A stretch of DNA of 64,000 nucleotides from Norana najaformis (GCA_964023275.1 OZ029915.1:15134712-15198711); one strand, 5' to 3'; counted from the stretch's first letter, positions 22,211 through 32,094 are shown. Notes: generated from the letters alone by a model not told the origin. Numbers and translations: made by a program.

Positions 22211-23890
22211 ATGCCTCGGAAGTGCGTAAATACTGTGGACAACTTTTGTTACATTTGTGGGGAAGTGACATTTGCCAACCAGAAGAAAAGTATCACTTAT
22301 CAAGTCAAGAAGGCATATCATGCTTACTTCGAATGCAAGGTTGGTGACCAAGACAAGCCATGGGCCCCGCATATATGCTGTGCTACATGTACAACACAGC
22401 TTTCACAGTGGTTGAATGGCAAAAGACCATCAATGCCGTTTGCAGTTCCCATGGTGTGGAGAGAGCAAAGCAACCACGTAGATGACTGTTACTTCTGCTT
22501 GGTTCCTCCTCTTTCCGGTGGAATAACGAAGCAAAAGAAGTCGACAATAGTCTACCCAAACATTCCGTCAGCATTGAGACCAGTTCCACATGGTGATGGA
22601 CTTCCTATTCCAGAACCTCCAGCAGAATATATTTTCCTTGATTCATCTGATGAGGACAAGGGTGAGCCGACATGTTCTTCTCCTGGTCCGTCAGCGTGCA
22701 GTGATCCCGATTTTCACTGTGGTGCATCATCAACCCCACACAGAATAACACAGGAAGAACTAAATGATTTGGACTTATCCAAAAACAAGGCAGAATTGCT
22801 AGGATCAAGACTCCAACAATGGAATCTTCTAGAAGAAGATGTCACAATTACTTCATATAGAAAGCGCCATCAGCAGTTGGAACCTTTCTTTATGAAGGAA
22901 GGTAATCTGGTATTCTGTTCCAATATTGACGACCTCATGAATGCCTTACAGATCACTCATGACCCACAAGAATGGAGACTCTTTGTAGACTCTTCAACAC
23001 TGAGTCTTAAGGCTGTGCTTTTGCACAATGGAAACCGTCTTCCATCTATTCCATTAGCGCATGCTGTCCACATGAAAGAGACATACGATAACCTAAAACA
23101 GCTACTGCATTCCATTGACTATAACAGGTACAAATGGCACCTGTGTGGTGATTTGAAGGTAGTTGCCATTTTAATGGGACTGCAGCAAGGATATACAAAA
23201 TATATGTGTTTCTTGTGTGAGTGGGATAGCCGAGCAAGAGAGTTGCACTACGTGCGGAAGGAATGGACTTCCAGACAAAACATGGCAGTTGGACAGAAGA
23301 ATATCCAGCACCCAGCTCTGGTCGAGGCTCACAAAATCCTACTACCACCCCTTCACATCAAACTAGGTTCGGTGAAGAACTTCGTGAAAGCCATGGACCG
23401 CACTTCGCCAGCTTTCCGATACCTGCATGAAAAATTCCCTCGACTCAGCGAAGCAAAGATTAAAGAGGGAGTTTTTGTGGGTCCTCAGATTAGAGAACTC
23501 TTCAAAGATGACCGCTTCAACAACTTGCTGGAGGGTGATGCGAAACAAGCATGGAATGCTTTTCGTCTAGTGTCTACAGACTTTCTGGGGAATGTTAGGG
23601 CAGAAAACTACAAGCAACTAGTAGAAGACATGCTCAAGCAGTACCAGAAATTTCGCTGCAATATGTCTCTGAAGATGCATTTCCTTCATTCCCATCTGGA
23701 TTTCTTCCCTGACAACTGTGGTATGGTTAGTGACGAACATGGCGAACGTTTTCATCAAGATATCGCAACAATGGAGCAAAGGTACCAGGGAAAATGGTCC
23801 ACTACAATGTTGGCTGACTACTGCTGGACACTCCGCAGAGATGCTCCCGAACAGCTGTACAAGAGACAGGCAAAAAAATCTAAGAACTAG
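22211..23890 (+). CDS. Putative transposase of the single-ORF element, copy 2, 559 aa, intact
   Basis: Same protein as 3380-5071 with six amino-acid substitutions and a 4-aa deletion (loss of 12 bp within LNDLVRDLDL, probably slippage). In the N-terminal Cys domain copy 2 has CYICGEVTF where copy 1 has CYICVEVTI; Gly is the commoner residue after such a CxxC knuckle, so copy 2 may hold the ancestral form. The candidate catalytic blocks LFVDSS, CGDLK and SDEHGERFHQD are unchanged. It has its own promoter but no right element end. Confidence 0.75.
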   Translation: MPRKCVNTVDNFCYICGEVTFANQKKSITYQVKKAYHAYFECKVGDQDKPWAPHICCATCTTQLSQWLNGKRPSMPFAVPMVWREQSNHVDDCYFCLVPPLSGGITKQKKSTIVYPNIPSALRPVPHGDGLPIPEPPAEYIFLDSSDEDKGEPTCSSPGPSACSDPDFHCGASSTPHRITQEELNDLDLSKNKAELLGSRLQQWNLLEEDVTITSYRKRHQQLEPFFMKEGNLVFCSNIDDLMNALQITHDPQEWRLFVDSSTLSLKAVLLHNGNRLPSIPLAHAVHMKETYDNLKQLLHSIDYNRYKWHLCGDLKVVAILMGLQQGYTKYMCFLCEWDSRARELHYVRKEWTSRQNMAVGQKNIQHPALVEAHKILLPPLHIKLGSVKNFVKAMDRTSPAFRYLHEKFPRLSEAKIKEGVFVGPQIRELFKDDRFNNLLEGDAKQAWNAFRLVSTDFLGNVRAENYKQLVEDMLKQYQKFRCNMSLKMHFLHSHLDFFPDNCGMVSDEHGERFHQDIATMEQRYQGKWSTTMLADYCWTLRRDAPEQLYKRQAKKSKN

Positions 23891-25548
23891 TCTATGACCT
23901 GGTTTTTACAAATATTAACTGTAAGTGTATCACTATTGGCATGCATTGTGCGATTAATCTAACACGATGTACTGAAGCAGTACGTTGCTGGTTCCTAACA
24001 AACGGACTCTGTCTGAATCCAAAGAAGTCTGAAGTCGTTGTTCTTGGCACTTCCTCATCAATAAAATCAACTGAAGACCTGAAAACAGTCAACATTGCGG
24101 GTGCGGACATTTCGTTATCAGGAACATTTAAAAGTCTTGGTGTGACGCTCGACTCCAAGCTAACATTTAATCAGCACGTCACCGCTGTCTGCAAGGCATC
24201 TTATTATCATATAAAAGCCATGCGTCACGTTAGATCGTGCTTACCGCCGGAGCTTATGAAGACAGTTGCTTGCAGTGTAGTCAGAGCAAAACTCGACTAC
24301 TGTAATTCGCTGCTGTATGGTACTACAAAGTCTAACATCGCCAAACTGCAACGCGTCCAAAACTCGTTAGCCCGTCTGGTGACAGGAACCCGAAGGTTTG
24401 ACCACGTCATTCCTGTACTGGCAAATCTACATTGGCTGCCTGTCACCTCCAGAATCAGTTACAAGATAGCTCTCCTCACACGCAAGACTCTCTTGACCAA
24501 TCAACCAGCTTACCTGTCATCATCCTTACATCGCTACCTACCATCCAGGTCTCTGCGATCAGCTACACTAAACCTTCTGTCTTTCCCTGACATCCGAGAC
24601 TTTCGGTCTGATTTCTCACGACGCGGATTCAGCAACTCAGCACCAGCCATTTCGAATAGCCTTCCCGTTCACATTACTCACGACAATATCTCGCTAGACA
24701 CTTTCGTAAAGCGGCTAAAGACCTATCTGTATCGTCTTGCTTTTGTTGTCTGACATGTAACCCACCCACGCCTACAATTCCTCGCTCAGTCGATGGACAT
24801 ATGGCGTGTTAACAAATGCATTACTTACTTACTTACTTACTTCTCATCACTTGACAAAGAAATCCTTTCGAACTACCGGCCTGTTTCTAACCTGTCTTTT
24901 ATCTCCAAATTAACAATGAATTGTACTCTCTCGGGTCAATGATTGTCTAGCTTGTGACTCAATTCTTAATCCACACCAGTTTGATTTCATTAAACGCCTC
25001 TCAACTGAAACCCTTTACACTTCTCTATACAACAAGCTTGTTTTCCCCATCTCTCATCAACAGGTTTCTTGCCTCTGCCTCCTTGATATTTCAACAGCCT
25101 TTGATACAATTGATCACAACATCTTACTCCAAAGACTGTCAACCTGGTTTGGTTTACTGACACTGCTGTCCTCTGGGTACAGTCCTATCTCTCCTCCCGC
25201 TTTATCTCTGTTAAAATATAGGAAGCCTCTTCTCAATCGCGCCCTCTCACTTGTGGAGTTCAACAAGGCTTTGTTCTAGGACCTCTTCTGTTTATACTCT
25301 ATACTACCCCATTCAGTTCACTCATTAAAGCAACCTCAGTTGACCATTGCCTCTATGCTGATGACACCCAACTATTCATCTCTTTCTCTGCAAATTGTTT
25401 CAACAATTCTGTAAATCATCTTCTTCGTGTGGTCAAACAAATCTAGACTTGTAGAATCTTTTGTCTGCTAATTTAAATGCCAATTCAGTGCTCACAATCA
25501 ATTCAACTCCCCATTTTGAGATTTTGTTGATACTGTCAACCAAAATCT

Positions 25549-25708
25549 GATTGATTCTTCTTCTTCGCATATCTTATGGCGGAGATATATAAATATATAC
25601 GCATAGTCGTACTGATAACCGTGTCTGCTCGTGTGGATGCCTGTGTGTGTGTGAATGCGTGTGTACTCGTGCGTGTGCGGACCCGTATAATCGCCTAGGC
25701 GTTTGTTT
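25549..25708 (+). repeat. 160-bp direct repeat, left copy
   Basis: Identical over its full length to 26004-26163 (offset 455 bp). The repeat contains a T-C-rich start, atatataaatatatac and a TG-rich part. The two copies bracket a GC-rich trinucleotide array. Confidence 0.9.
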
Positions 25709-25736
25709 TGTGAGTGTGTGCGTACGTGTGAGTGTG

Positions 25737-25905
25737 TCGGTAGCAGCGGCGGCGGCAGCGGCGGCAGCGGCATCGGCAATGGTAGCAGCAGCGGCAGCGG
25801 TGGTAGCAGCGGCGGCGGCAGCGGCAGCGGTATGGGCAATGGTAGCAGCAGCGGCAGCGGTGGTAGCAGCAGCGGCGGCGGCAACGTCGGCAGCAGCGGC
25901 GGTAG
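25737..25905. repeat. GC-rich (GGC/AGC)n-type trinucleotide array
   Basis: Imperfect GCG/GCA/GTA triplets in every frame give artificial Ala, Gly/Ser or Arg/Cys-rich translations. It is interrupted but clearly periodic at 3 bp, with a higher-order repeat of about 55-60 bp (the ggcaatggtagcagcagcgg word recurs). Confidence 0.8.
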
Positions 25906-26003
25906 GCGCGTCCACGTGTCATTGAACGACGTGTTTAGGCAGATTCCTGAAGGGGGCCATTGCTTGGGAACGATGAAGTCTATATAACTTTAAATCTACT
26001 GGA

Positions 26004-26163
26004 GATTGATTCTTCTTCTTCGCATATCTTATGGCGGAGATATATAAATATATACGCATAGTCGTACTGATAACCGTGTCTGCTCGTGTGGATGCCTGTG
26101 TGTGTGTGAATGCGTGTGTACTCGTGCGTGTGCGGACCCGTATAATCGCCTAGGCGTTTGTTT
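26004..26163 (+). repeat. 160-bp direct repeat, right copy
   Basis: Identical to 25549-25708. Confidence 0.9.
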
Positions 26164-26214
26164 CTCAGACGATACCGATTGCCTTTAAAAGATTGTGTGT
26201 ACGTTGGAGTATGC

Positions 26215-26760
26215 GTGTGAATCTTCTTCTTCCTCTTCCTCTTCCTCCTCTTCCGCTTCTTCTTCTTCTTCCTCTTCCTCCTCTTCCTCCAGAAACACTC
26301 AGAAATACAGCCAGACAGAACCACACAGATACACTGCCAGAGGGAAACGTATAGATACACAGACAGACAGATACTTAGAGAGACGGAAGAAACACAGAGA
26401 TACACCGACAGAAACGCATAGATACACGGCAAGACAAAAATACATATAGAGACCGACAGATAGAAACACGTAGATATGCAGCCAAACAGAATCACGCGGA
26501 TAGACAGCTATACAGGTACACACAGAGATGCGGAGAGAGAAGAACAAAGACATACAGACGCGTCGAAATACACAGATACACTGAAACGCACAGATAGACG
26601 GACGGATAGAAACACACGGATGCACACACATAGATACACCGACATTCATAAACGAACAGAAACACAGACAGAAATGCGCAGAAACATTCAGAAGCACAGC
26701 CAGACGGACCGCACAGATACGCAGACATACAGAAACATACACATAGAATGGCTCGGATGA
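26215..26760. repeat. (CTT)n-type tract and degenerate ACAGATA-type simple repeat
   Basis: 26220-26292 is a pyrimidine-rich CTT/CCT tract. 26293-26750 is a degenerate array of cacagata/gacagacag/aaacac words. Open frames here are artefacts of low complexity. Confidence 0.75.
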
Positions 26761-26902
26761 CTGAGCAATGCATGATCATGGGTTAGCCAATATATGTACC
26801 AAGCATTGCGCCTTCTCCTCTCATCTTAAGGATCCTCCTCCTCTTCTTGTTCCATAACGATCTATAAGATTTTCGTTCTTCTATCTAATTACAATTATAG
26901 GG

Positions 26903-27060
26903 CCTTTATATTTATCACGTTTATACATCTATATACCGCTTATAATAAAACTTAATATATTTAAGCAACGATATACGATCTCCTTTATATATTTATCGCG
27001 TTTATCCCTCTATATACAGTTTATAATAAAACTTAGTATATTTAAGCATTGACAGGCGAT
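26903..27060. repeat. Tandem duplication of an AT-rich unit of about 78 bp
   Basis: 26903-26979 and 26982-27060 share ctttata...cgttta...ctatata...ttataataaaactta.tatatttaagca with about 85% identity by eye. Confidence 0.65.
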
Positions 27061-27088
27061 ATTTTATTAAATTATTCTATTAAATCGC

Positions 27089-27242
<154 letters not shown>

Positions 27243-27325
27243 AATGAAATCCGTGGTCGTTTGGAGCTGAGTTTAAACTCGCCCTTGTTTTGATGTGGTC
27301 CAGAACCCTCCATTATCTTACTACT

Positions 27326-27458
27326 GGGCCAGAACCTGTCCTTGTTTTGAGGGTGGGCCAGAACCTATCCTTGTTTTGAGGGTGGGCCAGAACCTGTCCT
27401 TGTTTTGAGGGTGGGCCAGAACCTGTCCTTGCTTTGAGGGTGGGCCAGAACCTGTCCT
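27326..27458. repeat. 29-bp minisatellite, about 4.5 units
   Basis: Units start at 27326, 27355, 27384, 27413 and 27442 with the core gggccagaacctgtccttg. They differ by single substitutions. Confidence 0.9.
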
Positions 27459-27481
27459 CCCTTTACTACTACGATTAATGC

Positions 27482-27793
27482 CCGAAAGGACCAAAGTTAC
27501 CGCCATTTGAAGATGGAAAGGATAATATGGTTGCGTATTTACGACGATTTGAGAAATACGCGACTATTAGAAAGTGGAAAAGAGAAGAACGGGCAGTGTT
27601 TTTATCGGCGCTTCTGAAGGGTCGGGCCTTAGAATCATACGCACGTCTGCCTCCAGAGTTGTTTGATGACTATGATGCACTGGCGGACTCTTTACTCAAA
27701 CGATATCAGTTGACCGAGGAAGGTTTTCGCAAGTGCAAACCAGAACAAGGGAAATCACCCCAATGTGACCCCAGCAGTTCATTACGAGGCTAA
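27482..27793 (+). pseudogene. LTR-retrotransposon Gag fragment
   Basis: The frame reads PKLPPFEDGKDNMVAYLRRFEKYA, then AVFLSALLKGRALESYARLP and DYDALADSLLKRYQLTEEGFRK. A KLP.F-x-G-D-N, Y-L-RFE start and the L-G-A-Y--L block are typical of the capsid region of Ty3/gypsy Gag proteins. Only about 90 codons remain, with a frame change near the end (EGFRK then CKPEQG), and no pol gene follows. Confidence 0.65.
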
Positions 27794-28020
27794 AAAGTTA
27801 CTTGATGATGGATTGAACCTCGCTTTTCCCGTCTTCGGAACTGTGAATCTCACTCGTTGTTTAAACATTTCAGTTTATACCAATAATAAATAGCTTAGTG
27901 CTAAAAGAAAATACCGAGGTCTGTCTCGACTTTTAAATGTACCGACTCCGCATAAGACTCCTTGATATTATGTACAAAGCATAACTTACCATTAACCACG
28001 AAACCGTGACAGGGAAAGAG
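27794..28020. other. No recognised gene
   Basis: Nothing identifiable between the Gag fragment and the Polinton end fragment. Confidence 0.4.
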
Positions 28021-28320
28021 ATTTCAGAATGGACTCGAGATAATTTTACAATGGAGACCTGAACTTGGTGTATATTGCTACAACGCATTATAATGACAGA
28101 ACAGGGCGGGGTGCTACGTCAAAATTTGCACTTGTAAAAATAAACGGATGGGTGTTTGGAGTAGGCCTTGGTATGTGGTATCGAAACGAGTAAGAGATTT
28201 AAGAATCGACTCGAGATAATTTTACAATGGATGCCTGAACTTGGCGTATATTGCCATTAAGCAGTTGCAATGCATTATAGTGATAGATTTGGGAGGGTGC
28301 TGCTTCAAAATTCCTTTAAT
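28021..28320. repeat. Isolated fragment of the Polinton B terminal array
   Basis: Two units in the orientation of 20220-20664 (gataatttta at 28039 and 28214, spacing 175 bp), with the same gtgtttggagtaggccttgg and aatgcattata words. No Polinton gene lies beside it. Confidence 0.75.
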
Positions 28321-28494
28321 GTCGAAATCAAATTTTATCCATACGATGCTTTTTTACATCGACAAATAGTCACAGTTAAAACGATAACTTCTGACAGTCA
28401 GCATTTCTTCAAAAAAAACCACACAGACTTAATCCAAATGTGAGTCCTACTTGTCTAGACGTGTCTGCAAATTGACTAGAAAAAAGATTGATAT

Positions 28495-28785
28495 TTGGTC
28501 GGTTATGCGAAATTACCTACACGAAGAGAGGTTCTCAAGGTGTTGTTCTATTTCCATTCGCAAAGGAATCAGAGTCTGGATGACAGCATGAAAGAAACGA
28601 TAGCTACGATACTTCCAATCTGGGAAAGAGCACTGATTCCAATGAGGGCTAAGAATCATGTTTGGGATCAGCTACGACGTCTTCACGAAGAATGGCAAAA
28701 CCTCAAGAATGTATTTCGAACAAGTCTGATACTGAAGAGGGAATTTGCCATATCACCTGCGATACCACACATTAATTTAACATAA
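28495..28785 (+). CDS. Unknown 96-aa ORF, possibly a fragment
   Basis: Frame MVGYAKLPTRREVLKVLFYF, then ESLDDS-like, TILPIWERALIPM and RRLHEEWQNLKNVFR. The amino-acid composition and the PT.REVL ... W..A.IP ... L...W..LK pattern look like a real helical protein domain, but I cannot name the family. The surrounding 28320-29120 has no other coding signal. It may be a remnant of a mobile-element gene. Confidence 0.35.
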   Translation: MVGYAKLPTRREVLKVLFYFHSQRNQSLDDSMKETIATILPIWERALIPMRAKNHVWDQLRRLHEEWQNLKNVFRTSLILKREFAISPAIPHINLT

Positions 28786-29150
28786 TAATTAATTACTATA
28801 AGAAGGAGATCAAAAACACGAAGAACAGAAATCGTGTATGGCGCCTCTGGCGTGTAAATACACACATGGCTGTCGGTTTTGTTTATTCGTGTAATTTTGC
28901 CATTTCTCGGTCAAAGTTTGGTTTTAAACTGGCGAATTATTACGGATTTATCGTACACATTACATAATCGGTTCTGAATTCTTGGAAAACTCTGCAGTTT
29001 AGTAAATTTTATCAACTTTCGGACATCTTATGAGTCGAGATTTTTCTAAGGTGTGCCATGTCTACAAGGCCGTCTATGGTGTACAGCGCTGAAGTGTTGA
29101 GGCGATTGGCCTGTGGTGGCTAGTCAGTTGTACGTTCTCTGAGGAAGACG

Positions 29151-31568
29151 TTGTTCTCATTGCGTACATGGCGGCCGCGCTCGCAACGAATTAGCCAGTC
29201 AGTACCATCTATACAAGTGACGAACGATGGCGCCGAATCAAGTTTAGGGTTGCGTCTAGGAACGTGGAATGTCAGGAGCGTTGGAAACAAATCGACTTCC
29301 ATAGTGGATGCCATCACTGACTACTGCCTCGACATCATGGTTGCTGTTGAAACCTGGCATCAGTCTTCGTCTGACGTTGCGCTGTTGAGATCGGCGCCGT
29401 CGGGGTTCCGTATCGTCGATTGGTCACGCAGTGAGTCGGGGTCTTCTTCGCAACGTCGTGTGGGCGGTGGGCTGGCAATTTTCCATCGGGCGAATTTGCC
29501 GGCGAGGTTAATTGAGCTCGCAGTGACCTTTAACACCTTTGAGGTCCTGCTTTGCTCATTTTCCACATTACGTGGACCTCTGACAATCGCCGCCATCTAT
29601 CGACCGGGATCACAACCGCCATCCGAGTCCTTCATTCAGGAATTTACTCTCCTGTTGGAACACCTAGCCACTTTCAACTCGCAACTGGTTATAACGGGTG
29701 ATATTGACATCCATATGGAGGATTTGAACTGTCCCTGGGCTGACCAGTTAATGCATCTCTTAACCAGTTTCGGACTGTGTCAGCATGTTAAAGAGCCTAC
29801 GCACATACACGGCGGCTGCCTTGATCTATTTATCACCCGTGAGGACTGCGAGCCGGTTTCAGTCGCGATGGTACCTTCGTCTATCTCTGACCATAGCCTT
29901 ATCACCTTCAGAGTTCCATATTTTCACTCATCGCCACTGGTCACTGAGACTAACATCAGGGGATGGAAATCGTTAGATAGAGATGCTTTTAGTCGTCGCC
30001 TTCTTGACAGTGACTTGCTTGGAATGACTGCTGATACGGATACCACCTCGGCTGATTTATGCGACCTCTACGATTCCACCCTGCGTTCCATTATCGACGA
30101 TATTCTACCTCTCCGACCAGTCCGCATCAGGGTTAGTCCTCTTACACCTTGGTTTGACTCTGAATGTCGAGCGATGCGGCGAACGGTTAGACGAGCTGAG
30201 CGGCGTTATCGGAGGACCAGGTTGGACGGTGATCGACAGGAATGGATAAAGCTTCTGCGGCAAAAACACAGCTTCTTCCAGGAAAAGGAACGGTGTTACT
30301 GGGAGAACATGATTGCTCAAGACTCTAAGGACAGTAGGCGATTATGGAAAAGTCTTTCAGTGATCCTTGGTCGCTCACAGAGCTCACAGAAGCCATCGTT
30401 TTCTCCTGAGGACTTCCTTCGTCATCTCCTGAAGAAGGTCTCATCTGTCCGCCGTGACACCGAAGGCTCACCTGCTCCTACTTATTCAACAACAGACCAT
30501 CGATTTGAAAGGTTCGACCTGGTGACCGAGTCGCAATTAAGGAACATTATTCTGCCTATGCCGTCGAAATCAAGCACGCTCGATCCCATTCCGACGTTTC
30601 TCCTCCACGAGCTTATCGACGTCCTGCTGCCTTTTCTGGTGCGGCTCTGTAATGCGTCGCTCTTGGAGGGAGTATTACCAGCCAGTCAGAAGCGTGTGGT
30701 CATACGGCCAACACTGAAGAAGGTGGGCATGGACCCTGAAGATATCAACAACTACAGGCCGGTATCAAATCTCAGTTTCTTATCCAAGATGATTGAGAAA
30801 GTTGTTGCTGGACAGATGTTGCGCTATCTTGAAGCGGCTGACCTTATGCCGAAGCTCCAATCCGGATTCAGAAGGGGTCATTCCACCGAGACAGTCCTGT
30901 TGCGGCTGATTTCCGATTTCTACGATTCCATGGACTCTGGTCACTTGACACTGCTCGCTCTTCTCGACGTAAGTGCCGCCTTTGACACGGTTGATCATGA
31001 CATACTATCGACACGTCTTAATGTATCGTATGGATTCGTTGACCGGTCGCTGAAATGGCTTCGATCGTTTCTTGATGAGCGGATGATGATGGTAGCTATT
31101 GAGTCAGCCTGCTCAAACTGGGTCCCAGTCTCTTTCGGCGTTCCTCAGGGTTCGGTCCTTGGGCCGCTCCTTTACATTCTTTATACAGCAGATTTGACTC
31201 ATATAATTACTACACGTGGCGCCCGTGTTCATCGATATGCTGACGATGTCCAGCTTTATTCCAGCTGTCGTCCTGCTGATTCTCTCGCCTGCCTTACGTC
31301 GGTGCTGGGAACTGTGACAGACGTACAGGTGTGGATGTCATCGAATCGCCTTCGGCTTAACCCATCCAAAACACAATTTTTGTGGATTGGTACTCGTCAA
31401 GCTCGGGCCAAAATCAACCAACAGGAGCTACTCTCATCATTTCCGGGCTGGTCGCCACAACAGCTGGTCCGTGACCTGGGAGTGCTTTTAGACGGTGAGC
31501 TGTTCATGGCTGACCACGTCGATTCGTTGTGCAGGTCGTGCTACTATCAGCTGCGTCAAATTCGATAA
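29151..31568 (+). CDS. LINE family E ORF2: AP endonuclease and reverse transcriptase (805 aa to a premature stop)
   Basis: Endonuclease: LGTWNVRSVGNK (about 35-46), VAVETWHQ (catalytic E), AAIYRPG, ITGDIDIHMED, LDLFIT and SISDHSLI. The usual G-D-F-N is G-D-I-D, so a catalytic Asn is lost. RT: SSTLDPIPTFLL, NNYRPVSNLSFLSK, QSGFRRGHSTE, LLDVSAAFDTVDHDIL, FGVPQGSVLGPLLYILYT, HRYADDVQLY (catalytic YADD intact) and WMSSNRLRLNPSKTQFLWIG. The stop after YYQLRQIR is followed in the same frame by RRNLSFSAATALLHSFV and LTRLDYCNS, so it is a single nonsense change. The start codon is uncertain. Confidence 0.88.
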   Translation: MFSLRTWRPRSQRISQSVPSIQVTNDGAESSLGLRLGTWNVRSVGNKSTSIVDAITDYCLDIMVAVETWHQSSSDVALLRSAPSGFRIVDWSRSESGSSSQRRVGGGLAIFHRANLPARLIELAVTFNTFEVLLCSFSTLRGPLTIAAIYRPGSQPPSESFIQEFTLLLEHLATFNSQLVITGDIDIHMEDLNCPWADQLMHLLTSFGLCQHVKEPTHIHGGCLDLFITREDCEPVSVAMVPSSISDHSLITFRVPYFHSSPLVTETNIRGWKSLDRDAFSRRLLDSDLLGMTADTDTTSADLCDLYDSTLRSIIDDILPLRPVRIRVSPLTPWFDSECRAMRRTVRRAERRYRRTRLDGDRQEWIKLLRQKHSFFQEKERCYWENMIAQDSKDSRRLWKSLSVILGRSQSSQKPSFSPEDFLRHLLKKVSSVRRDTEGSPAPTYSTTDHRFERFDLVTESQLRNIILPMPSKSSTLDPIPTFLLHELIDVLLPFLVRLCNASLLEGVLPASQKRVVIRPTLKKVGMDPEDINNYRPVSNLSFLSKMIEKVVAGQMLRYLEAADLMPKLQSGFRRGHSTETVLLRLISDFYDSMDSGHLTLLALLDVSAAFDTVDHDILSTRLNVSYGFVDRSLKWLRSFLDERMMMVAIESACSNWVPVSFGVPQGSVLGPLLYILYTADLTHIITTRGARVHRYADDVQLYSSCRPADSLACLTSVLGTVTDVQVWMSSNRLRLNPSKTQFLWIGTRQARAKINQQELLSSFPGWSPQQLVRDLGVLLDGELFMADHVDSLCRSCYYQLRQIR

Positions 31569-31806
31569 ATACGGCGTAACCTATCGTTCAGCGCTGCAAC
31601 AGCATTACTTCACTCCTTCGTCCTGACGCGGCTGGACTATTGCAACTCCGTCTTCGTCAGCTCCAGTCCGTCCTGAACTGTGCCGCCCGTCTAGTCGCTA
31701 ATCTACCGAAATTTTTCCCATATATCAGTTTATACGAGAGGTACCTCACTGGCTACCAACTGAAGAAAGAATCAAATTCAAGATCCTGCTCTTTGGTCGG
31801 GCCTCG

Positions 31807-32094
31807 TTGGCTGGATACGTTCCTGAATACATACCAGAGTTGTTCGTTCCGGTCGGTGCCCATCCGGGTCGTCAGTCGCTTCGCTCTTTATCCCGAGGAG
31901 ATTTACAGGTTCCTCGCTGTGGTACATCAGCACGACAACACCGTGCATTGTCCTGCATGGGTCCTTCCCTGTGGAATAGTCTTCCTATAAACATTCGTTC
32001 TATTTCTGTGAATTTGTCCCAAGAAACATTCTCTTCGTTAGTCAAGACTTACTTGTTCAAATTAACTGGGCAGCCATGTTCACAGCGCTTTTGA
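31807..32094 (+). pseudogene. LINE family E ORF2 C-terminal fragment
   Basis: After frameshifts the frame resumes with PEYIPELFVPVGAHPGRQSLRS, GPSLWNSLPINIRS and TFSSLVKTYLFKL, the usual CR1/L2 C-terminus, ending at a TGA before the tail. Confidence 0.75.

Larger units (their letters stand above)
21761..23955 (+). mobile_element. Single-ORF DNA transposon, copy 2, 3'-truncated, nested in LINE family B
   Basis: It begins CACTGGTCAACA at 21761, preceded by TAA (21758-21760), and matches copy 1 almost base for base through the promoter, ORF and 60 bp of 3' UTR. It then stops at 23955, where LINE sequence starting TAA resumes. The last roughly 140 bp of copy 1, including the right inverted repeat, are absent. 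Without that end it is probably immobile unless its protein acts on other copies. Confidence 0.85.
21690..24841 (+). mobile_element. LINE family B 3' portion with (TTAC)n tail, split by transposon copy 2
   Basis: 21690-21760 encodes [16 protein letters not shown], the catalytic YADD block. 23956-24753 continues in one open frame with TEAVRCWFLTNGLCLNPKKSE, GVTLDSKLTF, LDYCNSLLYG, HVIPVLANLHWLPV and a C-terminal block. The LINE ends in (TTAC)n at about 24825-24841. Joining across the inserted element with a single TAA gives an uninterrupted frame (…SDTNNLTRC…). It is a 5'-truncated CR1-group element. Confidence 0.8.
20665..25550 (+). mobile_element. LINE family A, split by nested insertions
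   Basis: Left part (20665-21690): endonuclease C-terminal piece with LVQHVKFPTHIHNHTLDLI and FDTPSDHYP, then the linker (DKHAPIITKS, PWYNF) and the block before the RT (NLSLSAGNFPLLFKH). Right part (24842-25550): SNYRPVSNLSF, LLDISTAFDTIDHNILLQRLS and YADDTQLF-type sequence, with frame breaks. The two parts are consecutive in the family's order, so the intervening 21690-24841 (LINE family B with transposon copy 2) was inserted into it. Confidence 0.7.

Noticed and set aside
25574-25987. Ala-rich, Gly/Ser-rich and Arg/Cys-rich frames at the GC triplet array
   Set aside because: All frames are open on both strands because of the 3-bp period; there is no independent coding signal.
27326-27458. 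CRISPR-like array
   Set aside because: The 29-bp units are directly adjacent with no unique spacers; it is a minisatellite in a eukaryotic genome.
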